A stretch of 64,000 bases of DNA, from the NCBI GenBank assembly GCA_009692005.1, contig SHZZ01000001.1, positions 1 through 64,000 on the forward strand, given 5' to 3'. Positions 17,570 to 26,566 of the stretch are shown here, piece by piece (position 1 is the first letter of the stretch; every line of letters starts with the position of its first letter). The notes below the pieces were generated by a model. That model was not told where the DNA came from and ran no database searches. It saw nothing but the letters and a program-made list of their open reading frames with translations. The stretch is from Gemmataceae bacterium. Its GTDB lineage: Bacteria > Planctomycetota > Planctomycetia > Gemmatales > Gemmataceae. Both the position numbers and the translations under genes were made by a program.

Positions 17570-18511
17570 ATGGGTTATTCCAGGGGACTTGTTTTATTCT
17601 TCGGAGTTATTTTTGCTGCCAAAGGCTTTACCCAGGAATCTTTTTTCCCAAAGGATGCCCGGGTAGAAAGAGTTTGGACAGGGGGTGAATTCACCGAAGG
17701 ACCTGCCTATGGCCCCGATCACTGCGTCTATTTTTCCGATATTGGAAACCGCATCCTTAAATTTGACCCAGCGACCGGGAATACCACCGATTTTCGCAAC
17801 CCCGGTGGCCGCTCCAACGGGCTCGACTTCGACCAGAAGGGGAATCTGATTGCCGCCGAGGGAGCCAACACGGGGGGCAACCGCCGAATCACCAAATCTT
17901 CTCTGCAGCCAGGGGCCCAGCTCACGGTCCTGGCGGATTCCTTTAATAAGAAAAAGTTCAACAGCCCCAATGACCTAATTCTGGATAAGAACGGGGGAAT
18001 TTACTTCACCGACCCTCGCTATGTGGGTAATGAACCGAAAGAACTCGACTTCGAGGGAGTTTTTTACATTGCGCCTGGCGGCAAAGTGATAGTCGCCACC
18101 AAGGAATGTGCCAAACCCAATGGCCTCGTTTTATCCATGGATGGGAAAACGCTTTACCTGGCGGAAAACCATCCCAGTGGGGCACGACATTTGCTTTCCT
18201 TCCAGGTGGGTAAGGATGGCGGCTTGTCCGGGAAAAAGGTTCTCTACGATTTTGGCAATCAACGAGGGGTCGATGGCATGTGCATCGACCAAAAGGGCAA
18301 TCTTTTTGCCACAGCAGGGTCGAAAGAGAAGGCGGGGATCTATGTGTTTTCGCCGGAGGGCAAGCGCCTGGAATTTCTGCCCACGCCGGAAGACCCAAGC
18401 AACTGCATTTTTGGCGGAAAAAATCGCGACATTCTTTACATTACCGCTGGAAAGTCGCTGTACCGGGCAATAACAAATACCAAGGGATTTCATTGCTTTT
18501 GGCCGGAATAA
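17570..18511 (+). CDS. Secreted SMP-30/gluconolactonase-like beta-propeller
   Basis: A 313-residue protein with a signal peptide (GLVLFFGVIFAAKGFTQ) and the SMP-30/LRE family layout: VWTGGEFTEGPAYGPDHCVYFSDIGN, NNG-type lactonase site features (SNGLDFDQKGNLIAAEG, FNSPNDLILDKNGGIYFTDPRY), PNGLVLSMDGKTLYLAEN and RGVDGMCIDQKGNLF. The metal-binding Glu, Asn and Asp positions of the gluconolactonase fold are therefore probably all present. Family members hydrolyse sugar lactones; this one is predicted to work outside the cytoplasm. A strong ribosome binding site and a candidate promoter precede it. A second secreted propeller gene follows after 24 bases. Confidence 0.88.
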   Translation: MGYSRGLVLFFGVIFAAKGFTQESFFPKDARVERVWTGGEFTEGPAYGPDHCVYFSDIGNRILKFDPATGNTTDFRNPGGRSNGLDFDQKGNLIAAEGANTGGNRRITKSSLQPGAQLTVLADSFNKKKFNSPNDLILDKNGGIYFTDPRYVGNEPKELDFEGVFYIAPGGKVIVATKECAKPNGLVLSMDGKTLYLAENHPSGARHLLSFQVGKDGGLSGKKVLYDFGNQRGVDGMCIDQKGNLFATAGSKEKAGIYVFSPEGKRLEFLPTPEDPSNCIFGGKNRDILYITAGKSLYRAITNTKGFHCFWPE

Positions 18512-18535
18512 GTTGCTCCATTACAAAGTGATTTT

Positions 18536-19459
18536 ATGAAACAAACGATTGCATCCTTGTTTTTACTTTTCCTCGCCGGACTTGGTTCCAATCCGGGTTG
18601 GTCGCAGGAATCCCAGGTCAAACTTTTTGCCCTGCAAGTGAATTCCCCCGCCGATGAAGACGATCCTCATTTTGCCCCTTCGGTAAACGCCTTGCTCACT
18701 TCCCGGTTCTATTTTTCACGCCAGGAAGGAAAAGGCAAACCGGTTATCATGGTCTCAAAGTGGGAGAAGAAGGCGAATAAATGGGGCGAGGCTTTCACCA
18801 TTGGACCCTACATCGATTCCAAAGCGGGTGACGCCAGTTGTTTCGTGGGAGAGGAGGGAAAGTTTCCTCAATTGATTATTTATGCCACCCGGAAAGACGA
18901 GAAGAACTCCAATTTTGATTTGTACAAAACATTTCGTGACGGTCCAGGGAAAGACCGGGAAGACAAAGCCTTCATGCCGGCGCGGCCACTGATCTCATTG
19001 GATACCGATGAGGATGAAATGTATCCCTGGCTGAGCAAGGATCAGATGCAGATATTTTTCAGTCGCAAGGGGAAGGATGGTTGGCGATTATGGACGGCCC
19101 GGCGTGAGGCGGGTTCCGGCGTGGAGGGGAATTTTGCAGAGCCCAATTTGCTAAACGAAATCCCCCCGGGGTTTCACCATGTCACCATGAATCCCCTGGG
19201 CACTTTGATGTTTTTACAAGGACCAGTGGAAAACAACCGCACAGGGATTTTCCAGGCCAAAAAAACAGGCGCCAAGTGGGGAGATATCAAGCCGGTGGAA
19301 ACTCTGAATCACCCCGAGGGGAAAATCGGGTCGAAGTCCCCAAATTTATCCCGCGATGGCCTGCGCCTTTATTTTGCCTCGGACCGACCGGGAGGGCAGG
19401 GGGGGCTCGATCTTTATTCCATCCTGGTTTCAGATTTAAAACTGACTAAAACCAATTAA
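18536..19459 (+). CDS. Secreted PD40/WD40-like beta-propeller protein
   Basis: A 307-residue protein with a signal peptide (ASLFLLFLAGLGSNPGWSQ). The body contains TolB/PD40-like repeats: VNALLTSRFYFSRQEGKGKPVIMVS, DEDEMYPWLSKDQMQIFFSRKGKDGWRLW, and the C-terminal SPNLSRDGLRLYFASDRPGGQGGLDLY, which is the classic PD40 motif. No catalytic residues are apparent. It is likely a periplasmic or surface binding protein. It is probably co-transcribed with the SMP-30-like gene upstream. Its stop codon overlaps that of the convergent CxxC paralogue by four bases (TTAA at 19456-19459). Confidence 0.75.
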   Translation: MKQTIASLFLLFLAGLGSNPGWSQESQVKLFALQVNSPADEDDPHFAPSVNALLTSRFYFSRQEGKGKPVIMVSKWEKKANKWGEAFTIGPYIDSKAGDASCFVGEEGKFPQLIIYATRKDEKNSNFDLYKTFRDGPGKDREDKAFMPARPLISLDTDEDEMYPWLSKDQMQIFFSRKGKDGWRLWTARREAGSGVEGNFAEPNLLNEIPPGFHHVTMNPLGTLMFLQGPVENNRTGIFQAKKTGAKWGDIKPVETLNHPEGKIGSKSPNLSRDGLRLYFASDRPGGQGGLDLYSILVSDLKLTKTN

Positions 19460-20610
19460 CGGCTGGCGGGAATGAGAAGACTTTCCCGCACCTCCGAGAG
19501 GAGTTGCGGTTCTTGGCGGGCCAAGGACTGCAAAAAGATCGCCAGGGAAGAATTTCCCGGCGCTGTGAGCGCGTAGCGGATGATGGCCCGTTTGACAATT
19601 GGCGTGTCGAATCCTTTGGTTCCCCAGCGGTTCAGGATTTCAGCGCTTAAGGCCCAGTCTTTTTGTCTGCGCAATTCCTCAATAACCAGGTCGGAAAGTT
19701 CTCCTTGTTTCAGGGCGGCTTGCAACACCAGGTGCAGATTTTTCCTGGTTTGAACAGAGGCGTCTCCATCAAAAAGACCTTTCAGCACGCGGAATCCCGC
19801 CAGGCGTAAATTCAGAGGAGTTTCGTTTTCTCCCAAGACTCCTTGTAGAGTTTTCCAGCCCAATTCGGGGTGAATACGAACAAGGGCCAAGAGGATGCCA
19901 TCATGGCTGGACTGGGCTCGTGGCGATTGGTCTTTCAAAAGAGAGGACAAGAAATTTAGGTCTTCTGGCTTTCCTTGGGCCCCCAAAAGAAAAGCGTAGA
20001 GGCCGAGCCGGTTTTCTGGCACCTTGGGGTCGCGCAGCCACTGGCGGAGATTCTCCAGGGGAATTTGCCGTGATATGGCCAGCAAGGCGTTATCCGTGGC
20101 CTTGGCGAATTCCAGGAAAGCATCGGCGGCGATTTCCCGAGTGGGAGATTCCAAATGCTTTAAAAAAAAGAGCAAGTGGGAGACCTGGTCGGTTGCGTTT
20201 TGCCTGACCGCTTCGATCGCGTATTTTTCCCATTCCACGGAATTAAGAGAAATCCCCCGGTAGGCGTCAAGTTGGCCTTTTTCTAGGTCGCAAAAAACGA
20301 GAAAACGATTTCCAAGCCCAGGCTCAACCGGGACATATTTTTCCATGACCAAACCCGGTGTTGGCGTCCAATTGGCCGGGGCCCGGACCACTTTGTCGAT
20401 GGTAAATTCTGTGCGGCCTTTGCCGTTTTTCTCTAGCGTTGCCTTGATGGATTTTACCACAAAAATGGCCCTGGCCGCTGGTTTATTCCCTTCTTCCCGC
20501 AGGCTGGAAGCGTTTTGGAATCCTTGGCAAATGCTGCACGCCGACGCGGCAAAACTCCCAAGGGCCAGGCAATTAGCCAAGAGAATGAACAAGCGGATTT
20601 TGGATTGCAA
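19456..20610 (-). CDS. Secreted CxxC protein, paralogue B, with HEAT-like C-terminal half
   Basis: A 384-residue protein with a signal peptide ending near ASACSICQGF, placing a CxxC (CSIC) at the start of the mature chain. A beta-rich region follows (AIFVVKSIKATLEKNGKGRTEFTIDKVV, then FLVFCDLEKGQLDAYRG), and the second half is alpha-helical and looks HEAT-repeat-like. The gene just upstream (20638-21816) codes for a clear paralogue with the same order of elements. I do not recognise a named family; the N-terminal part recalls netrin/TIMP-like domains but this is only an impression. It is the last gene of a six-gene minus-strand run that includes metal transport genes. Confidence 0.75.
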   Translation of the reverse strand: MQSKIRLFILLANCLALGSFAASACSICQGFQNASSLREEGNKPAARAIFVVKSIKATLEKNGKGRTEFTIDKVVRAPANWTPTPGLVMEKYVPVEPGLGNRFLVFCDLEKGQLDAYRGISLNSVEWEKYAIEAVRQNATDQVSHLLFFLKHLESPTREIAADAFLEFAKATDNALLAISRQIPLENLRQWLRDPKVPENRLGLYAFLLGAQGKPEDLNFLSSLLKDQSPRAQSSHDGILLALVRIHPELGWKTLQGVLGENETPLNLRLAGFRVLKGLFDGDASVQTRKNLHLVLQAALKQGELSDLVIEELRRQKDWALSAEILNRWGTKGFDTPIVKRAIIRYALTAPGNSSLAIFLQSLARQEPQLLSEVRESLLIPASR

Positions 20611-20637
20611 CGGAAAGTCCCTCCATGGACCAGGCCG

Positions 20638-21816
20638 CTATTTTGCGGGCGGGGGTTGCTCTAATTTCAACAATTCTTCCGCGTCAATGACTCCTTGGGG
20701 ATCGGTTCCCCGCATTTTTTTCACATAAGCGTCCGCGGCCTTGTTTCCTTTGCAGGATAGGGCATATCGCAGGACCGCACGGCGCACGATGGGGATTTTC
20801 TTGAAAAACTCTTTTTCTTGCAAGCCGAGGACTTGGTCAGCGGCCTCCCAAACCTGCCATTTCCTCAGGTCTTCGATGGCCAGATCGGAGATGTCATCCT
20901 GCTCATTTAGAACCAGGATGGCTTCAACTAATTGCTTTTTTTCGATTACATCAGGGCGAAATTCCAGGAGAAAGCGAATGGCCCTTAGGCCGGCGTAACG
21001 GAACAGGAATTCTTTCTTCGGGTTCTTCAGAATCCCTGTCAGGTAATCCCAGCCGGCCTTTTTATTCAGCAGGCAATAGGCTGTGAAAACACCATCAATG
21101 CCGGTGCCAGTTTGCTTATCTGGGTTCTCCAGAAGCTGTTTCAAAACCACCGCGTCCTTCTCTTGACCAACATGGCCAAGGATGGAAGCGTAAAGCCCGG
21201 TTTTAAAAGCCGCGGTTTCCGGGTTATTCAGCCAGGCTAAAACCTTGTCCCTGGAGAAGCCCTTGGCGGCTTCCTGGAAATCCTTGTAGGAAGCGTTGCC
21301 AAATTCTTTGTAAGCGTCGTTAGATATTTCCAGGTCTGCATTTTCCAGAAAATTAAAGTAAAACTCCAATCGCTTGGGCACGGTCTTGTCCTTGATTTCC
21401 AGGGCCCCTTTCAAATACTTGACGATTTCGCTGTCAGGGGGGATCGCCACACCGCGGTAAGGGTCCAATTTGCCCTTGTACACTTCGCAAAAGAGCAGGA
21501 ACTTGTATTTTCCATCCTTGTCGGGTGGCACATACCGAGGCAGGGTCAGGGCTTTTTTGTCACCGCGAAACGCATGGTCCTTGATGACGGACTCAATTTC
21601 AAAATCGGTCGTGCCATCCGAACCATTGGCGTTGCCTAGCTTGGGATTTTTCAATGTGCCGAACAGGACCAAGTTTGCCTGATTGACTTCGCCAATCAGG
21701 GTTTGACCTTGCATGGTGCAGAAAGGGCAGTGACTGTCTGCCTGCGCCAGTGGGGAAAAGAAAAAGGCCAAGGCAACCGAGGCTGTTATCCAGCGAAATG
21801 TTTGGCGGCAAGCCAT
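20638..21816 (-). CDS. Secreted CxxC protein, paralogue A, with HEAT-like C-terminal half
   Basis: A 392-residue protein. The signal peptide (VALAFFFSPLAQADS) is followed at once by HCPFC, a CxxC with adjacent His. Segments shared with paralogue B are LVLFGTLKNPKLG, KFLLFCEVYKGKLDPYRGVAI, the pattern of an invariant Cys in L(L/V)FC, and the helical C-terminal half ending in RRAVLRYALSCKGN (B: KRAIIRYALTAPGN). The ATG at 21816 is chosen because AGGAG lies 8 bases upstream; an ATG at 21834 would add six residues. No function is known. The CxxC and extra Cys suggest metal binding or a disulfide. It follows the histidine-rich gene after 44 bases. Confidence 0.77.
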   Translation of the reverse strand: MACRQTFRWITASVALAFFFSPLAQADSHCPFCTMQGQTLIGEVNQANLVLFGTLKNPKLGNANGSDGTTDFEIESVIKDHAFRGDKKALTLPRYVPPDKDGKYKFLLFCEVYKGKLDPYRGVAIPPDSEIVKYLKGALEIKDKTVPKRLEFYFNFLENADLEISNDAYKEFGNASYKDFQEAAKGFSRDKVLAWLNNPETAAFKTGLYASILGHVGQEKDAVVLKQLLENPDKQTGTGIDGVFTAYCLLNKKAGWDYLTGILKNPKKEFLFRYAGLRAIRFLLEFRPDVIEKKQLVEAILVLNEQDDISDLAIEDLRKWQVWEAADQVLGLQEKEFFKKIPIVRRAVLRYALSCKGNKAADAYVKKMRGTDPQGVIDAEELLKLEQPPPAK

Positions 21817-21860
21817 AATAGTCACTCCTGTCATGCGAAGTCAAAGTTCAAGGCGGGTTA

Positions 21861-22913
21861 CTAATTGGCATAGGGGTTTGGGTCGCGGGGCACGACGCGA
21901 ACCAGATCATCGTTGAGCTTTTTGTCTTTTTCGGGATATAGAACCAAGGCAGTCATGAACTCGTTGGCGCCCTTCCTTTGCAGGAAATGCACCCGCCCGG
22001 TTACTTGAACCCATTTATCATCGTATTTTTTCCATTGCAGTTTATCGGGGATTCCTGGGGCCACCATGATGACAGCGTTCAAGGGGACGGCGTCGGCGGC
22101 GCAGCAATTGATTTTAAAGCGCGCCAAAGTGAAACGCCTTTCGTCGTCACCGCGGTATTTCCCTGAAAGGCGAACCGTTTTCCCTTCGTAATGGTTGCGG
22201 CTTTCCTGGTTCATGGATGCCATTTCCAATTGCAAAAAACCTACATTGAAATCGACCCCTTTTTCCTCAACTGTCTTGACCTCTGTGAATTGATTCAAAT
22301 CCACGGCTTTGATGCTGCTGAATACTTCATTGGGCAAGTTGAGGAAAAACAGAACCACCGGAAGCATTAACACGATATAGCGCCATGGGGCCCAGCCATG
22401 ATCATGGCCGCAATCTTGCCCATTACCCTGGGTATGGGCGTAGTCGTGCTCGCAACCTTCGTGATGGTGGTGCTCGTGACCACAGTCCTCATGGTGATGG
22501 GCATGGGAATCGTTGGCGGATTGTTGTTCGTGAGCATGGGCAGGGTGGTGGTGGCCATGTTTTTCACTGTGCGCGTGATCATGCCCATGATCATGGTCGC
22601 AATCGCCATGGTGATGATCGTGATCGTGGGAGTGCCCTTCGTGGGCCCCTTCTTTAGCGTGCTGGTCTTTCCACAGGGCAATGGTGCGGACAATGACCAG
22701 GAAGAAAAGCGCCAGGCTGCCAAGGAAAACCCAGAGGTGGAATTTTGGATGAAGAATGAGTGAAAGCTGATTGCCTACAGCGCCATCGGGTCCTTTTACC
22801 GGCCACCAAAGCATGAGGCATACATAGGCAATGGCCAGAGAAATCCCCAGGGTGAGGATTTGTTCCGTGAAATATTCCCTGGAACTTCCGTGATGATGAT
22901 GTTCGTGCGCCAT
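21861..22913 (-). CDS. Histidine-rich DUF1980/TIGR03943-like membrane protein
   Basis: A 350-residue protein with an N-terminal MAHEHHHHG, membrane helices near residues 17-35 and 50-72, then a long His/Asp/Glu-rich tract (about residues 90-172) with many HxH and HDHDHHH units, a third helix (YIVLMLPVVLFFLNL) and a C-terminal extracytoplasmic domain. The latter has FKINCCAADAVPLNAVIMV, with the CC-A-D motif typical of DUF1980 proteins, the usual partner of YraQ/ArsP-type permeases. The His tract suggests storage or capture of zinc, nickel or a similar ion. GGAG lies 6 bases before the ATG. The partner permease ends 10 bases upstream, so the two are translationally coupled. Confidence 0.85.
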   Translation of the reverse strand: MAHEHHHHGSSREYFTEQILTLGISLAIAYVCLMLWWPVKGPDGAVGNQLSLILHPKFHLWVFLGSLALFFLVIVRTIALWKDQHAKEGAHEGHSHDHDHHHGDCDHDHGHDHAHSEKHGHHHPAHAHEQQSANDSHAHHHEDCGHEHHHHEGCEHDYAHTQGNGQDCGHDHGWAPWRYIVLMLPVVLFFLNLPNEVFSSIKAVDLNQFTEVKTVEEKGVDFNVGFLQLEMASMNQESRNHYEGKTVRLSGKYRGDDERRFTLARFKINCCAADAVPLNAVIMVAPGIPDKLQWKKYDDKWVQVTGRVHFLQRKGANEFMTALVLYPEKDKKLNDDLVRVVPRDPNPYAN

Positions 22914-22923
22914 GGCAAACTCC

Positions 22924-23952
22924 TTAGTTTGATTTTACCGTAACGGCGGGAGGAGTGACATATCGAGGCGCCAGATTCTCCCATAAGTAGTGAACGATCA
23001 TGGTGTAGAGAAAAACCTGGAGAGCCACGGTGAGGAAGATGGTCCAGATCAGCTTGGGTCGAAAAACCTGGGTGTACATCATGTAAAGTTTCAGGTCCAC
23101 CATGGGGCCAATGACGAGGAAACCTAATTTCGCCGCCGGCCGCAGGGTGACAAAACTGGCCGCCACGAAGGCATCGGCCTCGCTGCAAAGGCAGAGGAGA
23201 ACGGCGAAGCCCATCATGAGGAGAATGGCGGCGGCAATATTGGCTCGCGACAGCTCCGCAATCGTTTCATGGGAAAACCAAATGCGGGAAAACGCAGCCA
23301 GCAACGCGCCCAGTGTCAGGTAAACCGATATGTCGATGAAATCATGCAGGGCGGTTTCTGAAATCCGGGACAGGCGTGAAAATCCACTATTATTCTTGCC
23401 TTTGCTGTTTTCCCCCGTCGCATCCTCCTTGGGGGGAAGGGCCAAGGGTGTAAGAAGGGTGTTTCCATGCTTCTGGTACAATCGGTCCACCACCAAGCTG
23501 GTTACCACCGACACCAGAAAGGCCATGGACAACCGGCAAATCACCATCATGATCCCGCCCATTTGGTATGACAAGCGGCCGCCTTCGGTGGCATTTTCCA
23601 TTCCCGAAAAAGCCACATAGGTGCTAAAAAGCACCACCGGGTTGATAATCGGCCCAGCCAGCAAATAGGCGACGCAGCAGCTCAGGGGCAGACCCTTGCG
23701 CAACAGACGCCTCATCACCGGGATGATCCCGCACTCGCACATGGGAAAGGTCAATCCCAAAAGCGCGCCCATGCCAATTCCAAGCAACTTACTTTTAGGA
23801 AGGATCCGGGCGATGAGATTTTGCGGCAACATTTCCTCTAAGACCCCAGCGATAATCGCCCCTACGACGATGAACGGCAGAGCCTCGTAAAAAATGCTGG
23901 TAAAGATCAGGATGAAGTCCTTGATCCTGTCAAACGCTTGAACGCTATCCAC
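22924..23952 (-). CDS. YraQ/ArsP-type permease (DUF318)
   Basis: A 342-residue membrane protein of the PF03773 permease family. The characteristic segment LTFPMCECGIIPVMRRLLRKGLP (CECG motif) and AYLLAGPIINPVVLFSTYVAF are both present, and a second similar half has CLCSEADAFVAASF followed by LGFLVIGPMVDLKLYM. About eight to nine membrane helices are expected. Relatives include ArsP, an exporter of organoarsenicals, but most are uncharacterised and pair with DUF1980 proteins as here. The start appears to be a GTG at 23952. Given the His-rich partner and the neighbouring metal ABC permease, divalent metal handling is the best guess; direction of transport is unknown. Confidence 0.87.
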   Translation of the reverse strand: MDSVQAFDRIKDFILIFTSIFYEALPFIVVGAIIAGVLEEMLPQNLIARILPKSKLLGIGMGALLGLTFPMCECGIIPVMRRLLRKGLPLSCCVAYLLAGPIINPVVLFSTYVAFSGMENATEGGRLSYQMGGIMMVICRLSMAFLVSVVTSLVVDRLYQKHGNTLLTPLALPPKEDATGENSKGKNNSGFSRLSRISETALHDFIDISVYLTLGALLAAFSRIWFSHETIAELSRANIAAAILLMMGFAVLLCLCSEADAFVAASFVTLRPAAKLGFLVIGPMVDLKLYMMYTQVFRPKLIWTIFLTVALQVFLYTMIVHYLWENLAPRYVTPPAVTVKSN

Positions 23953-24071
23953 TGTTTAACTTCTACGAAGGGATGGAATAAGCAACAGCCCCAGGGCAGG
24001 GGGAAGGGATGGCCCGCATTCCCATGCAGATATTCTCCAAAACTGGGGCCAGGGAAGCAAGAGGATTGCGC

Positions 24072-25028
24072 TTAAGTCGAACTTTGCCCGCGGATAAAGC
24101 GGGAAGCGATCATGCTGCAAAAGAACAAAAAAACGCTGGACAAGACAATGGTTCCGGAAACCCCAAAGCGAATACCGGTCCGCATTTGCAATTCCCAACT
24201 GGCACCCAGCCCGCCGAGGCAAACCAAAAGGCTGGTCAGGACGCTTATCCAAAAGACCTGTCGCAGGTTTTTTCCCACATTGTTGGCCGTTGCCGCCGGC
24301 ACGATTAACAAGGCATTTATCAGCAACACGCCGACATAGCGCAGTGAAAGATTAACAATCAAGGCCAGGACCATGACAAACAGGTAATAAAGAAGCGCCA
24401 CCGGGTACTTGCGGGAAAGGGCTAGGCTGCTGTTAAAGCTGCTGAAAACCAGGCGATTGTAGGCGAAGATGAGCAATCCCCAGGTGAAAACGGTCAGCAT
24501 GGCCATATAAATAATTTCCGGCGCGCTGACAAATAGGGGATCGCCAAACAGGAAATCCTCCAGAGAGAAAACGCTGCGGTCGTTGATGATGTTTTTCAAA
24601 AGGGCGGCGAAACCAAGGGAAAAGGCGAAAAACACGCCAATGACCGTATCGCTGGCTAGGCCGGTCTGCCCGCGGACATAAGCGATCCCCGCGCCGACCC
24701 CGATGCCAAACAGGACCATGATGGGGGTGACCCATTGCCAGAACTCTTCCCGCGGGCGGGTGCCCACCAAGAACAGCTCGAAGAAAACATAACCCAGGCT
24801 GACCCCGGCGAAGGCGCAGTGGGCCAGGGCGTCGCTGAAAAAAGCCATGCGGTTGCCCACCACCAGGGATCCCACCGCGCCGCAAGTCAACGCCACAAGT
24901 GTCAAAGCGAGAATAGCCCGCAGGTTGAAAGTCTGGTGAAAAAAGGAATGCTCCGGAAACCAGGTGGATACCGCTCCGAGAAGCTGGTCCAGCCAGTGAA
25001 TGGCGCCTTCCGATAGAAGAATCGACAT
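24072..25028 (-). CDS. Metal ABC transporter permease (ZnuB/MntB-like, ABC-3 family)
   Basis: A 318-residue permease with about eight membrane helices and the ABC-3 family hallmarks LTCGAVGSLVVGNRMAFFSDALAHCAFAGVSLGY (shown here in part), IGVFFAFSLGFAALL and RYVGVLLINALLIVPAATANNVGKNLR. Such proteins carry zinc, manganese or iron with a periplasmic binding protein and an ATPase. Neither partner is encoded next to it in this window: the upstream gene is an aminotransferase and the downstream gene is the YraQ-like permease. The partners are presumably elsewhere, or the three membrane proteins form another arrangement. The zinc assignment rests on family and the adjacent His-rich gene. Confidence 0.87.
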   Translation of the reverse strand: MSILLSEGAIHWLDQLLGAVSTWFPEHSFFHQTFNLRAILALTLVALTCGAVGSLVVGNRMAFFSDALAHCAFAGVSLGYVFFELFLVGTRPREEFWQWVTPIMVLFGIGVGAGIAYVRGQTGLASDTVIGVFFAFSLGFAALLKNIINDRSVFSLEDFLFGDPLFVSAPEIIYMAMLTVFTWGLLIFAYNRLVFSSFNSSLALSRKYPVALLYYLFVMVLALIVNLSLRYVGVLLINALLIVPAATANNVGKNLRQVFWISVLTSLLVCLGGLGASWELQMRTGIRFGVSGTIVLSSVFLFFCSMIASRFIRGQSST

Positions 25029-25053
25029 GCGGTTCCTTTTTGAAAGCCATCCA

Positions 25054-26478
25054 TTAGGAAACAGGGGCGGCCATCTGGGATCGGGCTTTTTCCTCTTTGC
25101 CCAGGGGCTTTACCAACCGGTGCATTAATCGCATGGCCTCTTGGGCCTCCTCGTGCGTTATTATCAGGGGCGGGGAGATGCGAATGACTTTTTTTGCCAG
25201 CGGGCCAAGCAGGTGAATTCCCTCGTTGCCATTATCACCCCGGTAGCAAATTTCCACAACTTTGTTGGCCCAATCGGCGGCGGTAATGCCTGCCCAATCG
25301 CGCGTTTCCACTCCCCAAACCATGCCGCCTTTTTCACCCCGCACATGGCAAATAAAGGGCAGGTCCTTTTTCAATTGCAGCAATCCAGCTTCGATCACCT
25401 GCGAAACCTGGCTCTTCCTGGCGATTACCTGGCCATCGGCGTAATCATCCAAAGTGGCAAGAACGGCGGCGCAGCAAATAGGGTTGGCGCTCCAGGTATC
25501 CGATCCTTCCCCGTATTCCAGGGAAGAAAAAAAATCGGCTCCTCCCACCGCAGCCGCCACCGGAACCCCATTGCCCAACCCCTTGCCCAGGACCACGATA
25601 TCTGGCTCAATCCCGTAAGTTTCATAAGCAAAGAGCGAGTTGGTTCTGCCGAAGTTGGATTGCACCTCGTCGAGAATGAAGACGATCTCTTTTTCCTGGC
25701 AGAACCGTTGCAAAAGCTGGTGATACTCCTTGGGCGGATGGTAGGAGCCTCCTCCTCCCAGGTAGGGCTCGGTGATCAAGGCGCAGATCTTACGGCCAAA
25801 CTGATTCCAAAGGGTATCGAGTTCTTTTTGGTAGGGCGACGGGTCGAAGGGCTTGTCACGGGTGGAAACATCGACGCACTCGGCCATGGGGAAGGAGATG
25901 AAGCGCACTCGCGGATCGCGGTCGCGGTCGGTTTCCGAACCGGTGACGGCGTTTGCCAGCCCTTTTTTCCCGTGAAAACCAAAGCGAGTAGCAAGGATCA
26001 TGTCGCGGTTGCGGTCTCGGGCCAGGGCGGCCCACAAGGCTTTTTGAATTGCTTCCGAACCTGATGCCGCCCACAAGACCTGCTGCATTTTTTCCCCGCC
26101 TGGGCAACGGCGCATGGCTTCCAGCAGTCTTTCACTGGCTTCGATTTCGATCTGCGTGACGGCGTTGTATGCCGTCATCGGTTTGCCAGGGAAAAAACTG
26201 CCAGAAGAATTGGACCCTTCGTTCCTGGCATCCCAGCCCATGTAATGAAAAAACCTCTCCATCCACCCGCGCGGGTTATGCCCCAGGTTGGCCACCAGGA
26301 CTCCCGAGGAAAAATCAAACAACTTCCTGCCTTCCGGCGTCCAATGAAAAACCCCGGCGCTTTTTTCCAGCACTGCTAGCGAGGGCGTGAAAGCCCGCAA
26401 AGAGCGAGGCTCAACTTTTCCCAGGGTTTCCCGAGTTTTATTGGAGAGCGTTTCATTGGCGTGTTGAATTGGATTCAT
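25054..26478 (-). CDS. Class III PLP-dependent aminotransferase
   Basis: A 474-residue fold-type I aminotransferase of class III. Visible features are GRKLFDFSSGVLVANLGHNPRG at the N-terminus, QVLWAASGSEAIQKALWAALA (phosphate-binding region), EPYLGGGGSYHPP, the cofactor Asp in FILDEVQSNFGRTNSLFAYE, and the Schiff-base Lys in DIVVLGKGLGNGVPVAAAVGG. Specificity cannot be read; 4-aminobutyrate, ornithine, diaminobutyrate and lysine transaminases are all in this class. It precedes the metal ABC permease by 25 bases on the same strand, so co-transcription is likely. A role in making a metal-chelating amino acid product is an attractive but unproven idea. Confidence 0.87.
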   Translation of the reverse strand: MNPIQHANETLSNKTRETLGKVEPRSLRAFTPSLAVLEKSAGVFHWTPEGRKLFDFSSGVLVANLGHNPRGWMERFFHYMGWDARNEGSNSSGSFFPGKPMTAYNAVTQIEIEASERLLEAMRRCPGGEKMQQVLWAASGSEAIQKALWAALARDRNRDMILATRFGFHGKKGLANAVTGSETDRDRDPRVRFISFPMAECVDVSTRDKPFDPSPYQKELDTLWNQFGRKICALITEPYLGGGGSYHPPKEYHQLLQRFCQEKEIVFILDEVQSNFGRTNSLFAYETYGIEPDIVVLGKGLGNGVPVAAAVGGADFFSSLEYGEGSDTWSANPICCAAVLATLDDYADGQVIARKSQVSQVIEAGLLQLKKDLPFICHVRGEKGGMVWGVETRDWAGITAADWANKVVEICYRGDNGNEGIHLLGPLAKKVIRISPPLIITHEEAQEAMRLMHRLVKPLGKEEKARSQMAAPVS

Positions 26479-26566
26479 GGCTTACTCGAGCATTTCTTGG
26501 TCTTACAAATTAAATTATCCAAGGGGGGCAGCCGTGCATAGGTGGAAATGCCCGCCCGGAGGAAAA

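Noticed and set aside
22396-22672. Possible CRISPR-like or tandem DNA repeat
   Set aside because: The repeated look comes from codons for His, Asp and Gly in the His-rich protein. Units are irregular.
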